Below, one piece after another: positions 47,283-56,983 of a stretch of DNA of 64,000 bases. The DNA lies in assembly GCF_900444995.1 (NCBI RefSeq), contig NZ_UAPQ01000006.1:1-64000 (forward strand). The letters run 5' to 3'. The DNA comes from Actinomyces bovis. GTDB taxonomy: Bacteria; Actinomycetota; Actinomycetes; Actinomycetales; Actinomycetaceae. Numbering within the stretch: position 1 is the first letter of the stretch; every line of letters starts with the position of its first letter. The notes beneath the pieces were generated by a model. It saw only the letters and a list, made by a program, of their open reading frames with translations, had not been told where the DNA came from and did no database searches. Made by a program: the position numbers and the translations under genes.

Positions 47283-48418
47283 GCGCGCAGCAGAGACTCC
47301 ACCTCGCGGGCTAGATCCTGGCGGTAACGCGCCACAGTGAAGCGTTCCGCGGCATCCTGTTGCCCCGCAGCCGCGAGCTCACGAGCCCGTTGCGGATCCG
47401 CAGCCAAGCTCGCCAGCGCCTGAGCCAGCGCCTGAGCCGAATCAGGCGCAACCAGCAGACCTGTCAGACCGTCCTGCACCACTTCCTGCAGACCCTGGAC
47501 CCGGGAAGCCACCAGCGGTCGACCAGCGTGCATCGCCTCCACCGCAGTGTTGCCAAAAGGCTCAGCCCGAGACGGCACAATCACGACGTCGGCAGCATCC
47601 AACTCCGGCCAGGTGGGGTGCACATAGCCGAGCAACTCCACCTGGCCAGCCAGGTCCGCTTGGGCCGCGCGCTCGCGCAACTGCTCCTCGTACCACTCGT
47701 AGCCCGGGAAGATTGAGCCGCAAACACGCAGGGAAGCATCCACCCCCTGCTGCCGCAACAGGCCGACGGCGTCGAGCGCCACGTCCACCCCCTTGCGGGG
47801 AGACAGGCGTCCCACCATGACCACGCGCAAGGGGGCCTTTGCGGTTCGCGCGCGCAGCGGCGTGGGTGCCTGCGCTGGTCCCGGCACGCCGTTGTGCACC
47901 ACCGTCACCCGGCGCGCCAGCAGTGGCTGGGCCTGCAACAGCGCATCTCGGGCAGCACCTGAATTGGCCACAATTCGATTGGCAGACAGCAGCGGGGCAT
48001 TGAGGCCCGCCCGCAGCAGCAGCGGCTGGGAATCCTCGGCCTCATGCACATGCGCCAACACCGGCACCCGGGCAGCGCGAGCCGCAGGGCCCCACCACGG
48101 CAAGGTAACCGTGTTAACCAGCACTAGGTCCGCCGCTGCGGCCCGGATCACCTGGCGCAGCCGCAGCAGTTCTCCAGGCGTGCGGGCTGCCAGCCCTACC
48201 AGGCCCCGAGGACTCAGCAGAGCCTTGCGCAGCACCGTAAAAGGCAGCACTGCCACCTTCGCTCCTAATGCCTCCATCTCCGGCTCCAGCGGGCCGTGTT
48301 CCGGCAGGGCGATCAGGACTCGGTGCCCTGCCTCTCGCAGGCCCGCAACGGTTTCCAGCAGCTGGCGGTCAGAGCCGTAGAGGTCAGGGGAGGGGTGGGC
48401 CACCAGGATCGTGCTCAT
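47279..48418 (-). CDS. Family 4 glycosyltransferase
   Basis: 379-aa GT-B-fold glycosyltransferase. The N-terminus starts with an AHPSPDLYGSDRQLLETVAG segment, typical of GT4. The C-terminal nucleotide-sugar domain shows VVMVGRLSPRKGVDVALDA and the conserved PSRAEPFGNTAVEAMHAGRP with its EX7E pattern. ATG 48418 is chosen because it overlaps the upstream gene's stop as ATGA; a frame to 48487 starts inside that gene. It forms a translationally coupled pair with the DUF1972-type transferase upstream and converges on the flippase. Donor and acceptor are unknown. Confidence 0.92.
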   Translation of the reverse strand: MSTILVAHPSPDLYGSDRQLLETVAGLREAGHRVLIALPEHGPLEPEMEALGAKVAVLPFTVLRKALLSPRGLVGLAARTPGELLRLRQVIRAAAADLVLVNTVTLPWWGPAARAARVPVLAHVHEAEDSQPLLLRAGLNAPLLSANRIVANSGAARDALLQAQPLLARRVTVVHNGVPGPAQAPTPLRARTAKAPLRVVMVGRLSPRKGVDVALDAVGLLRQQGVDASLRVCGSIFPGYEWYEEQLRERAAQADLAGQVELLGYVHPTWPELDAADVVIVPSRAEPFGNTAVEAMHAGRPLVASRVQGLQEVVQDGLTGLLVAPDSAQALAQALASLAADPQRARELAAAGQQDAAERFTVARYRQDLAREVESLLRA

Positions 48419-49581
48419 GAACAGGCTCCGGTGCGGCGGCCAGAGGGGCGGTTCTGGCGGGGGCCTTCGGCAGCCAGGGTGCGGCACAACTGCTCGTAGC
48501 GGTCGGTGACCTCATCCCAGTCGTAAAGGGCTGCGCGTTGGCGGGAAAGTTCGCCGCGGGCCGTGTGGGCGGCCGGGTCTGCTTCTGCGGACTCCACCAG
48601 CGCGGCGACCTCCTCAGCGTTTTGCCAGTAGCGGCCAGCTTCTTCCAACACCTCCCGATTGAAGGAGACGTCAAAGGCATCCACGGCACTGCCTGCGCCA
48701 ATTGCGCGCAGCAGAGAGGGGTTGGTGCCGCCCACGGAGTGGCCGTGGTAGTAGACCAGGGCATTGCCGTAGAGCTGGTCGAGCTGGTCTTGATCCCACA
48801 AGCCGCCCAGTTGCATTACCCGCTGGTCCGCAAGGGACTGGATCTTGGCAGTGTATTCATTGGCATAGGGGGCAGAACCCACCACTACCAGCGGCAGCTT
48901 GGCCTGGGAGCGGACGTAGCCGTCAACGATCACATCTACGTGGTTTTCCACCTCAAAGCGCGCCACTACTAGGTGGAAGCGCTTGGGTTCCAGGCCGAGT
49001 TCCGCCAAGCGGTCCGCGCCAGTGACTAGGTGTGGGGCGCCGTAGGCGATCAGCCAGGTAGGAGCTTGGAACTCCTGGGTGTAGTAGTCAGCAATGCCTT
49101 GCGCGTCCGCAATCAAGGCGTCTGACCAGCGGACGGCGGCGGCCTCAGCTGCCCGGTAGTACTTCTGCCCGGTGGGGCCCCACTTGCCTCGGCGCCACTC
49201 CAAGCCATCTACATGCGTGGCCACCGGGATGCCCGCCGAGCGAAGCGCTGGCAGGAAGGGGGAGTTGGCGGCGTTGAACAGCAGGGCGACGTCGGGGTGC
49301 ACCCGGCGGAGCAGGTGTGCCACGGACAGGCCGGTGTGGGAGAGAGTCTCCAATGAGCGCTTGCGCATCGCAGGCAACTCCACCACCCGCATGCCTAGAT
49401 GCAGCTTGGGCAGCGGGGTATTTGGGTCAGGGTTGCGGGAGTAGACGAGCACTTGGTGCCCGCGTGCGGCCAAACGCTGGCCGACCTCTTCAATTGCGGT
49501 CTCAAAGCCGCCGTAGCGGGCAGGTACCCCGCGGGTACCGATCATCGCGATTCTCAGACGGCTCGGATCGCTTGGGCGCAT
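48415..49581 (-). CDS. Rhamnosyltransferase-like glycosyltransferase (DUF1972 N-terminus)
   Basis: 388-aa GT-B enzyme. The N-terminus RIAMIGTRGVPARYGGFETA is the hallmark of the DUF1972 glycosyltransferases, several of which add rhamnose in exopolysaccharides. Later segments include VATHVDGLEWRRGKWG, AYGAPHL, ARFEVENHVDVIVDGY and the HGHSVGGTNPSLLRAIGAG acceptor/nucleotide region. GGAGG stands 7 nt upstream of the ATG at 49581. First gene of a leftward pair with the GT4. The assignment to rhamnose is by family resemblance only. Confidence 0.9.
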   Translation of the reverse strand: MRPSDPSRLRIAMIGTRGVPARYGGFETAIEEVGQRLAARGHQVLVYSRNPDPNTPLPKLHLGMRVVELPAMRKRSLETLSHTGLSVAHLLRRVHPDVALLFNAANSPFLPALRSAGIPVATHVDGLEWRRGKWGPTGQKYYRAAEAAAVRWSDALIADAQGIADYYTQEFQAPTWLIAYGAPHLVTGADRLAELGLEPKRFHLVVARFEVENHVDVIVDGYVRSQAKLPLVVVGSAPYANEYTAKIQSLADQRVMQLGGLWDQDQLDQLYGNALVYYHGHSVGGTNPSLLRAIGAGSAVDAFDVSFNREVLEEAGRYWQNAEEVAALVESAEADPAAHTARGELSRQRAALYDWDEVTDRYEQLCRTLAAEGPRQNRPSGRRTGACS

Positions 49582-49728
49582 CCCATTTCCTCCATATGTC
49601 CAGCCACCTCACGTGGTCCCGCAAGGTTACATGCGTAATAGGAGCCTGGCTTCATCGGAACGAGACCGTTTCAAGGGTGTCGCCTTATCGCGTCCTAGCA
49701 CCGCTATATGCTGCACGTTGTGAAGTCC

Positions 49729-50400
49729 ATGCGAACCACCACCACTGCCCTCATCGTCCTGCCGCTTAGCGCCGCTCTTCTGCTGGGAGGCTGCGCCAAG
49801 GGGGACAAGCCTGCGGGGCAGTCCTCCGCCAGTGCTACCGCCACCGCTGCTGCTAGCGCGGCGACGGAGAGTCCGGCTCCTTCCTCCACGCCCCTGGAGC
49901 AGGCCACAGATGGTGCCACCCCGGAGCCGCAAGCGGGGCAGGATTCAGCTGCGCCCGCGGACCCCGGATCCGCCGGTGCAGGAGATTCCGAGGAGAGCCG
50001 CCGTATGCCCGCCGGCCCGATCGAGCAGCCTGCTGTCCTGGAGTCAGGCGTCACCGTTTCCCTAGGCGCGCTTACCTCCACTAGCTTGAGCTCCAAGCTC
50101 CCTGGCGAAGTGGCGGGACCTGGCGTGCTAGTGCCGGTTACGGTGACCAACCCTGGCGCGGAAGCGATCTCTTTGGAGTCCCTGGTGGTCAACTGCTACT
50201 ACGGGGAGAGTAATCAGATCGCCTCACCGAATCATTCGGCGTCGGAGCAGGGAGCGACCAGCTTGGAGGCGGGCGGCTCTACTACCGTCACCTTCGCCTT
50301 CCGGGTTCCTGCTGAGGAGCGCGGCCACATGCGGGTGGTTGTAGACCTGAGCGCCTCCCAGAAAACCGCTGTGTTTGAGGGTGCTGGGCCCGCTGCCTGA
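49729..50400 (+). CDS. Secreted lipoprotein of unknown function
   Basis: About 223 aa. A lipoprotein signal peptide is clear: TALIVLPLSAALLLGGC, with Cys as the lipidated residue. The mature N-terminal ~85 residues are an Ala/Ser/Pro/Glu-rich low-complexity linker. The C-terminal ~130 residues form a beta-sandwich-like domain (VSLGALTSTSLSSKLPGEVA, VPVTVTNPGAEAISLESLVV) resembling DUF4352-type extracellular immunoglobulin-like folds. Start at the ATG 49729 is preferred because it begins a classical signal peptide; an ATG at 49708 adds seven residues. It lies alone between the glycosyltransferase pair and the large propeller protein. Confidence 0.85.
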   Translation: MRTTTTALIVLPLSAALLLGGCAKGDKPAGQSSASATATAAASAATESPAPSSTPLEQATDGATPEPQAGQDSAAPADPGSAGAGDSEESRRMPAGPIEQPAVLESGVTVSLGALTSTSLSSKLPGEVAGPGVLVPVTVTNPGAEAISLESLVVNCYYGESNQIASPNHSASEQGATSLEAGGSTTVTFAFRVPAEERGHMRVVVDLSASQKTAVFEGAGPAA

Positions 50401-50605
50401 ATCTTGGTGACGTTTGGGGTTATTAGCCGACCGTTAGTTGGGGGTTGCTAGCGGACCTGCAACTCAGCTTGCGGGGTCCGCAGACGGCCCGTAAGGGGCA
50501 CGCAGAATGCCCGTGCGCGAACTATCGCAGGCCTGTTGCGTGCACATACTGAGTCCATCCAATCAGTTGTTTTCCCAGCTGACCCCGATGATTCCCGGAG
50601 GACTC

Positions 50606-53600
50606 GTGAAGATCACCCGCCTGCGCCGCGTTGGGGCGGTGGCAATTGCCGCCGTCTCAGTTGCACTGGCGCCCGTCGTCCTGCCAGCCATCACCCTCTC
50701 TTCAGGTGCTGGTGCTGCTGAGCAGGACCTCGGTGTTGACGACCCCTATGAGACCGTTTCCGCTGACCCGCTCCCGGCACCATCTGTCAATGGTGTTGTT
50801 TGGGACCAGGAGGTTGTGGGTAACACTGTTTACGCTGTTGGTGAGTTCACCACTGCCACCACCCCCGGCGGTAACCCAGTAACCCGCAACAACGCTCTGG
50901 CCTACGACATCACCACCGGTGCTCTGCTGGATTGGGCCCCCTCCGCCAACGCCGTGGTGCGCACCGTCAGCGCTACGCCTGACGGCGCCTCCGTTTTCAT
51001 CGGTGGCGTATTCGAATATGTCAACGGGCAGCGAGTTGACCACATCGCTTCCGTGGACCCGCGCAGCGGTGCGGTACGTCCGATCAACCTGCACCTGAAC
51101 TCCGGTGTTAACGACATTGCGATCTCCTCCGACGGCTCCAAGCTCTACGCAGGTGGGTACTTCACTGCGGCCAATAACCAGGAGCGTCAGCGGATCCTCG
51201 AGTTCGACCTCAACCGCGGTTCGCTGACCTCCTTCCGCGCCAGTGTTCCCAACTACTACGTGCACGCCGTGGCAACTGAGCCGGGCGGCTCCGGTGTGGT
51301 CATTGGTGGCGCTTTCACCAAGGTCAACGGCTCCACCAATCCCGGCAAGGGCATCGCGATTCTGGAGGCCGGCAGCGGGCAGCTGCGCAACAACCGAGTG
51401 GCCTCGGTGATCGGCGCCTCCGGTAGCCGGGCTGCTGTTTGGGGTCTTAGCGCCGACTCGCGCGGTATCTACCCCGCCATGTACTCACAGTCCGGCACCT
51501 TCGAGGGCGTGGCGCGTCTCAACTGGCGCTCCGGTGAGCTTGAGTGGATGCTCGACTGCCACGGTGACTCCTACGACACCTTCCCCTCCGGTGACGTCGT
51601 CTACATCTCTTCCCACGAGCACGACTGCTCCAACGTGGGCCAGTTCCCCAACGACTGGCACATCTACCACAACGGCACCGCAGTCCAGAACCAGGCGGTC
51701 GGCACCGTCGGACGCAATACCTACAGGGGCTACACCGACTTCCAGGGCCAGCCTGCCACCAAGCTGCTGAGCTTCTTCCCCCGCTTCACCGCCGGTACCT
51801 ACACCGGCGCCCACCAGGCCACCTGGACGGTTGAAGGCAACCAGGACTACGTCGTCTACGGCGGCGAGTTCACCGCCATCAATGGCATGCAGCAGCAGGG
51901 TTTGGTGCGCTTCGCCAAGCGCAGCATCGCGCCAAACCAGGTCAGCGCTGAGAACAAGGGCGGCGCCTACAAGTTCAGCGCCACTTCGCCGAGCGCCGGT
52001 GTGATCTCCTTCAACTGGACAGCGAACTGGGACCGCGACGACCGGATGCTCACCTACGAGATCTTCCGCGACAACATGAACGGCAAGCCGGTGTGGACCC
52101 GCAAGGTGGCCTCCACCTTCTGGGACCTGCCCCAGCTCACCGCCACGGACTTCGTGGACCCGGGCACCGAGCACCGCTACCGCATCCGCGTGTCGGACAA
52201 GCACGGCGCCAAGACCCAGACTGACTGGTTAACCGTCACCGCTAAGAACGGCGTGGGCTTCAACGCCCAGGCGCGGGCCGCTGCCGTCGACGGCGCCAGC
52301 AACGTCTGGAGCATGGACGAGACCGATGGCTCCACTGTCAAAGACAGCCTCGGCAACGCCGACGGGCGCCTGTCCGGCTGGACTTGGCAGCGCGGTGGCA
52401 AGCCCGCCGTCAAGGAAGGCCGCTCTGTGAGCCTGGGCGGTAGCTCCTACATGGTCGCCCAGCGGCGCGTTAGCGCTCCGAAGACCTTCTCTGAGGAACT
52501 GTGGTTCCGCACCACTACCCGTTCCGGTGGCACGCTTATGGGCTTTGGTTCCTCCACTGGCGCCAGCTCCTCTAACCAGGACCTCATGCTGTACATGCGC
52601 GACAACGGGACGCTGGTTTACAGCATCTACGACCGCGACTTCCGCACGATCACTAGCAGTCAGCCGGTGAACGACGGCAAGTGGCACCACGTTGTGGCCA
52701 CCACCTCCGACTCCGGGTCCGTGCTCTACGTTGACGGCCAGGTTGCCGCGCAGGACGCCAGCATGACCAAGGCCCAGAACTTCAAGGGCTACTGGCACGT
52801 TGGTGGTGAGACCCTGAGGGGTTGGCCCGGCCGCCCCAGCTCGAAGTACTTCGACGGCGACATCGACGAGGCTGCCGTCTACTCCACCGCACTTAGCGCC
52901 GACCAGGTCGTCAACCACTACTCCCTGGGGGCAGATGTTGCTCCGGCCAACCGCGCTCCGGTAGCCGCCCTGACCGTGACCCCGGCTGACCTAGCGGTCA
53001 CCGCCGACGCTTCTGCGGCCAAGGACGAGGACGGCAAGATCGCCTCCTACAAGTGGAACTGGGGCGACAAGACTGCGGAGGAAACCACCACCGCAGCCAC
53101 CGCCACGCACACCTACGCCGCTGCTGGCACCTACACCGTCCGCGTGACCGTCACTGACAACGCCGGGGCAACCGCCTCTGCGGAGCAGGCTGTCACCGTC
53201 AAGGCGGCCGCCAAGCCCGCCCAGCCGGAGAACCAGGCGCAGCCGGCTCAGCCTGGTGATGTCGCCTTCCTGGCTTCCTTCAACAAAGATGTCGCCTCTG
53301 GCTGGGGCAGCGCGGACAAGGGCGGCGATTGGAAGGCCTCCTGGGGCGGCTCAGCCCTGTCCGTCTCCGGCGGCGCTGGCAACATGACCTTGGCACGCGG
53401 CGGCTACGGCTCCCGCGTGGTCAGCTCCCCGCTGGCCAAGGCTGACGCTGACCTGACCAGCAGCTTCAAGATTGACGCCCTCCCGGATGCTGGCAAGCTG
53501 TACCTCGATCAGGATGTGCGTGTCTCTGACGCCGGCGCCTACCGCGTCAAGCTGCAGGTCCGCTCCGATGGCACCGGCAAGCTTGAATTGCTCAAGCTCA

Positions 53601-53872
53601 TTGGCGGCACCGAGTACTGGCTCAAGGAGACTCAGCTGCCTAAGGTCAATGCAGGCGAGACCATCCACCTGCGCCTGTCCGCCATCGGCACCAGCACCAC
53701 TAAGGTCAACGCCCGTATCTGGACCGGCGACGCCGAGCCCAAGGAGTGGAACGTTTCCTACGAGGACAGCGTCAACCCGATGACTGCTCCCGGTGGTGTA
53801 GCTGTCACTGGTTACCTCGGCAGCTCGACCATCCCCGTGACCATCGCGGTGGATGAGATGGCCGTCAAGTGA
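50606..53872 (+). CDS. Large secreted propeller / LamG / PKD multidomain protein
   Basis: 1088-aa exported protein. A signal peptide (RRVGAVAIAAVSVALAPVVL) is followed by a beta-propeller-like region (about 50-450) with repeated VGGxF.xxNG units (VFIGGVFEYVNG, VVIGGAFTKVNG, VYGGEFTAING), an FN3-like module (about 455-555), a LamG lectin-like domain (about 560-775, ending YFDGDIDEAAVYSTALS), a PKD domain (about 784-875; YKWNWGDKTAEE) and a C-terminal beta-jelly-roll carbohydrate-binding-like domain. No LPXTG or C-terminal helix. GTG 50606 is chosen for GGAGG 4 nt upstream; the frame extends to 50507 without a site. It probably binds or organises the surface polysaccharide (inference). A strong terminator follows. 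Confidence 0.88.
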   Translation: MKITRLRRVGAVAIAAVSVALAPVVLPAITLSSGAGAAEQDLGVDDPYETVSADPLPAPSVNGVVWDQEVVGNTVYAVGEFTTATTPGGNPVTRNNALAYDITTGALLDWAPSANAVVRTVSATPDGASVFIGGVFEYVNGQRVDHIASVDPRSGAVRPINLHLNSGVNDIAISSDGSKLYAGGYFTAANNQERQRILEFDLNRGSLTSFRASVPNYYVHAVATEPGGSGVVIGGAFTKVNGSTNPGKGIAILEAGSGQLRNNRVASVIGASGSRAAVWGLSADSRGIYPAMYSQSGTFEGVARLNWRSGELEWMLDCHGDSYDTFPSGDVVYISSHEHDCSNVGQFPNDWHIYHNGTAVQNQAVGTVGRNTYRGYTDFQGQPATKLLSFFPRFTAGTYTGAHQATWTVEGNQDYVVYGGEFTAINGMQQQGLVRFAKRSIAPNQVSAENKGGAYKFSATSPSAGVISFNWTANWDRDDRMLTYEIFRDNMNGKPVWTRKVASTFWDLPQLTATDFVDPGTEHRYRIRVSDKHGAKTQTDWLTVTAKNGVGFNAQARAAAVDGASNVWSMDETDGSTVKDSLGNADGRLSGWTWQRGGKPAVKEGRSVSLGGSSYMVAQRRVSAPKTFSEELWFRTTTRSGGTLMGFGSSTGASSSNQDLMLYMRDNGTLVYSIYDRDFRTITSSQPVNDGKWHHVVATTSDSGSVLYVDGQVAAQDASMTKAQNFKGYWHVGGETLRGWPGRPSSKYFDGDIDEAAVYSTALSADQVVNHYSLGADVAPANRAPVAALTVTPADLAVTADASAAKDEDGKIASYKWNWGDKTAEETTTAATATHTYAAAGTYTVRVTVTDNAGATASAEQAVTVKAAAKPAQPENQAQPAQPGDVAFLASFNKDVASGWGSADKGGDWKASWGGSALSVSGGAGNMTLARGGYGSRVVSSPLAKADADLTSSFKIDALPDAGKLYLDQDVRVSDAGAYRVKLQVRSDGTGKLELLKLIGGTEYWLKETQLPKVNAGETIHLRLSAIGTSTTKVNARIWTGDAEPKEWNVSYEDSVNPMTAPGGVAVTGYLGSSTIPVTIAVDEMAVK

Positions 53873-53888
53873 TCGCTTGATCAACCTC

Positions 53889-53931
53889 AGCGGTGGGCCG
53901 TTGACCTTCGGGTCAGCGGCCCACCGCTTTT
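53889..53931 (+). terminator. Strong terminator after the propeller/LamG gene
   Basis: 18-bp stem, AGCGGTGGGCCGTTGACC (53889-53906) with GGTCAGCGGCCCACCGCT (53911-53928), one wobble pair, capped by a TTCG tetraloop and followed by TTTT. Textbook intrinsic terminator. Confidence 0.92.
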
Positions 53932-54012
53932 GTACTCGCCAAGCGACGCTGCCGGTATGCTCGCCAGCGCAAGCGCCAGCCAGGCGAGCCTAGACACCCA
54001 GGGACGTGCACC

Positions 54013-54999
54013 ATGCAGCCAATCAGGCTGACCATCGCTATGCTCACCTACCGCCGCAACACCTACCTCACGGAGGTGCTGCCCCTGCTGGTGCGGGAGG
54101 CTGCCAGCGTGAGGGCCGCTGGCGAAGGCCATCCAGCCGTAGAGGCGCGCGTACTAATCATCGACAACGATCCTGAAGGCGGGGCTGCAGACACGGTCGC
54201 TCAGGCGGCCAGCCAAGCGCAGGAGGCGGACACCCCAGTTGACGTCGTCTATGTGCACGAGCCGGAGCCGGGCATTGTGGCCGCGCGCAACCGAGCTCTC
54301 AAGGAGTCAGAGGCTTCCGACCTCCTAGCCTTCATTGACGACGACGAACTACCTGAACCAGGCTGGTTGGCGGCGCTGCTGGCCACCCGCGAAAGCACTG
54401 GCGCCGACGCCGTCACCGGCCCCACCCCGCCGCGTTATGAACGCAAGCCGGACGCCTGGGTCGCTGCGAGTGGCATCTTTGATTCCTGGGACCACCCTGA
54501 CGGCCAGGTGGTTGGATCAGCCGATACCGGCAACCTCTTGCTGGACCTGCACACGGTGCGTCGCCTGGGCCTTGCCTTTGATCCCCGTTACGGGCTCTCA
54601 GGCGGGGAAGACTCGCTGTTCACCCGCCAACTCACCCTGGGCGGCGGCAAACTCTGCTTTGCGGCCAAAGCCGTGGTGACTAAGCGCGTCCCGCCTTCAC
54701 GGGCCAACCGCAGCTGGTCGCTGCAGCGAGCTTTCCGGGCCGGCTCCTCCTGGTCACGGGTCCGGGTGGACACCAAGACCGGTGCTCGCCTGCCCCTGCG
54801 CCTCAAATTTGCCGTCAAAGGCTTGGCCAAGGCGGGCGTAGGGGGGACGCTGGCAGGGCTTAGCCTGCTGCGTCGGGACCTGCCAGCAAGAGCCCGTCAC
54901 GAGGTCAATGGCGCGGGTGGCCTGGGCATGGTCCTAGGTGCCTTTGGGGCTGACGTGCGGGAGTACTCCCGTAAGAAGTCCAAGCCGCACGGCCACTGA
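54013..54999 (+). CDS. Family 2 glycosyltransferase
   Basis: 328-aa GT-A-fold enzyme. RLTIAMLTYRRNTYLTEVLP is the nucleotide-sugar-binding start, VLIIDNDPEG and PGIVAARNRALKES follow, the metal-binding DxD-type motif is FIDDDELPEPGW near residue 110, and SGGEDSLFTRQL supplies the acceptor-side acidic pair. The C-terminal ~90 residues are basic and hydrophobic, suited to membrane association. It starts at ATG 54013 and ends 14 nt from the stop of the convergent polymerase gene. Its sugar is unknown. Confidence 0.92.
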   Translation: MQPIRLTIAMLTYRRNTYLTEVLPLLVREAASVRAAGEGHPAVEARVLIIDNDPEGGAADTVAQAASQAQEADTPVDVVYVHEPEPGIVAARNRALKESEASDLLAFIDDDELPEPGWLAALLATRESTGADAVTGPTPPRYERKPDAWVAASGIFDSWDHPDGQVVGSADTGNLLLDLHTVRRLGLAFDPRYGLSGGEDSLFTRQLTLGGGKLCFAAKAVVTKRVPPSRANRSWSLQRAFRAGSSWSRVRVDTKTGARLPLRLKFAVKGLAKAGVGGTLAGLSLLRRDLPARARHEVNGAGGLGMVLGAFGADVREYSRKKSKPHGH

Positions 55000-55013
55000 A
55001 GCGCTGGCCAGTT

Positions 55014-56369
55014 TCAGGAACGGCGGCGGATCCGGCTGAACTTGATGTCGTCGCGCAGCGGGCCGGTGCCGCGAACTAGGTCGGCCTGCTGGGAAAGTGG
55101 GCGCATAGCCAATAATGCGCCGATAGTTACGGCAATGCCTGGCGCAGAAGTAATCAGCGGGCTGAAGAAGGTATCCCAGAGGGCGCCGATTGCCACAAAG
55201 AACAGCCAGGGTGATAGGTGGAAAGACCCGAGGTTGCGCACTAAGGCCGCAATCACCAGGCAGAAGCAGAACAGTGCCAGCGCGATGCCGGGTATGCCGG
55301 TCGCCGCCCACAGGTCTGAGGTGGAGGAGTGCAGTTCCACACCATGACCAAAGATGTAGTTGTAGACGTAGCCGTTCTCGGGGTCGTACTCGATGCCATG
55401 CATTTCGTACATGGCGGCACGCTCGTCGTCGTAGCCAGGTTTGATGCCTAGGCCAAAGCCCTCCGGGCGGTGTTTGAGTAAGCCCCAGGTGGCTGCGGCC
55501 TCAGGCCGGGCTGAGAGCACCACATTTGTCGACGACGAGGCCTGGGCCTGGGTGCGCGCTTTCGCGGAGTCACCCAACAAGCCGCTGGCGGCCGCCGTCA
55601 CGATTGCAATCATTACCACGGTCATTAAGGCGCCCAGCACGCTCACCTGGAAGGCCGCCAGGAAACGGGGAGTGCGCGCTTTGATGACGAATTTCTCCGC
55701 CAGGAACTGCCAAATTAGCAAGGCGATGATCATCGCCATATAACCCAAAATAGAGCGCGAGTCGTTGATTGCCCACAGTCCCGCCAGACCGACCAGGGCC
55801 AGCAGCTGCACCCAGCGAGGGCTACGGTCCACCAACGCCAGCACTAGCACCGTCGTCGGATACCCCAATACGTACTTCCACGGATTAGGGGTGGTGGGGA
55901 TGTTGCGCACCCCGATGAAAGTCAGCCCAGCTGAATAGGCGGCCACAGCCATCGGCAAGGTCAGGCGCTCAGCCCCCCAGGCAATCGCTGCCGCCACCGC
56001 GGGAAACAGCGTCACCAGGAAAATCGAGGTGATCATCTCGGAACGCACGAAGGTCGCCCAATGCAGGTGCAACATGAGCAGTACGAAACCGGACAGCAGA
56101 GCGATGATGGTCAGCGTGGACAGGATGGTAAACAGCTTGGAGCGGCGCACTGTCTGCCAAGTGATCGGCAGGGCCAGGACGGCTAGAACATTGCCGAAGT
56201 TAACCCCGCCAGGCAGTTTCAGGCGCAGGCCAATCAGCACCAACAGGATGACGGCAAACCACCACTCGCTGGCTGACACATCCGGGCGGTTCCAACGGCG
56301 AAAAGTCTGCCGCACCCGTCTGTAGGGAGAGTCCACTCCCGCCATCGCCGAGGTTTGAAAACTGGTCAT
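55014..56369 (-). CDS. O-antigen ligase/polymerase (Wzy/WaaL-like)
   Basis: 451-aa polytopic membrane protein with about ten to twelve helices and one large extracytoplasmic loop (about residues 260-360). The loop contains RPEGFGLGIKPGYD and VELHSSTSDLWAATGIPGIA. The latter matches the Wzy_C family motif, in which the His is functionally important in WaaL ligases. It should polymerise lipid-linked repeats or attach the finished polymer to an acceptor at the outer face. ATG 56369 overlaps the Wzz-like stop as ATGA, so the two are co-translated. Confidence 0.88.
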   Translation of the reverse strand: MTSFQTSAMAGVDSPYRRVRQTFRRWNRPDVSASEWWFAVILLVLIGLRLKLPGGVNFGNVLAVLALPITWQTVRRSKLFTILSTLTIIALLSGFVLLMLHLHWATFVRSEMITSIFLVTLFPAVAAAIAWGAERLTLPMAVAAYSAGLTFIGVRNIPTTPNPWKYVLGYPTTVLVLALVDRSPRWVQLLALVGLAGLWAINDSRSILGYMAMIIALLIWQFLAEKFVIKARTPRFLAAFQVSVLGALMTVVMIAIVTAAASGLLGDSAKARTQAQASSSTNVVLSARPEAAATWGLLKHRPEGFGLGIKPGYDDERAAMYEMHGIEYDPENGYVYNYIFGHGVELHSSTSDLWAATGIPGIALALFCFCLVIAALVRNLGSFHLSPWLFFVAIGALWDTFFSPLITSAPGIAVTIGALLAMRPLSQQADLVRGTGPLRDDIKFSRIRRRS

Positions 56370-56983
56370 CGCGTGGAGCTGCGGCGTCCGCCCAGACGGG
56401 AGTCCAGAGCCAGCGCGATCAACACACCCAGGGTGGAGCCAAGCACAGCGCCAACAATGCCGTAACGCAGCTTGGATGGGCCAATGGGGGCGGTAGGCAG
56501 GTTGGCGGCGTCAACATCAGACAGAGAGAGCTGTGCTGGCTTGCCGGAAAGAGACACCGACATGCCCGTGATCTGCTTGCGCATGGCCTTGACCTCGGCG
56601 TCGGCAAGCTGCTGCGCCTGTGCGGCGGTGGCTCCCTCAGCGGTGATCTCCACCATGAAAGTCGTGGTGGGGTTGGCCACAGAGATGCGCCCCTCAACCT
56701 GTGACAGCGGCAGGCCAGTGTCCTGTGCCACCTGTGCTTGCAGGCTGTGGGAAGATCCCAGCTGAACGATCGTGGGCATGATGGAGGCCACGATTAGCTG
56801 CGAGCCCGAGACGTTGTTGCTGGAGCCATCTGATTCCGCCACCACGATTGCCGTGGCCGAAGAGGAGAACACCGGCGTGCCAAAGACTGCCAGGGCGACA
56901 CCTGCAGCAATGCCCACTACGACGTGTGCGACGATAAGGATGAAGCGTCGCCGCAGCGCCTCGATGATGAGTTCCGGTTCCAA
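56366..56983 (-). CDS. Wzz-like polysaccharide chain-length / co-polymerase protein
   Basis: 205-aa protein with an N-terminal helix (about 15-38, IVAHVVVGIAAGVALAVFG) and a C-terminal helix (about 180-198, YGIVGAVLGSTLGVLIALAL), with an extracytoplasmic segment between them, the arrangement of Wzz/chain-length determinants. The proline-rich motif before the second helix is AANLPTAPIGPSKLRYG. No kinase domain is attached. The start is an unusual TTG at 56983, chosen because GGAGG stands 6 nt upstream; the reading frame stays open to 57100 but without a site. Coupled to the polymerase gene. Divergent from mfd. Confidence 0.85.
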   Translation of the reverse strand: MEPELIIEALRRRFILIVAHVVVGIAAGVALAVFGTPVFSSSATAIVVAESDGSSNNVSGSQLIVASIMPTIVQLGSSHSLQAQVAQDTGLPLSQVEGRISVANPTTTFMVEITAEGATAAQAQQLADAEVKAMRKQITGMSVSLSGKPAQLSLSDVDAANLPTAPIGPSKLRYGIVGAVLGSTLGVLIALALDSRLGGRRSSTR

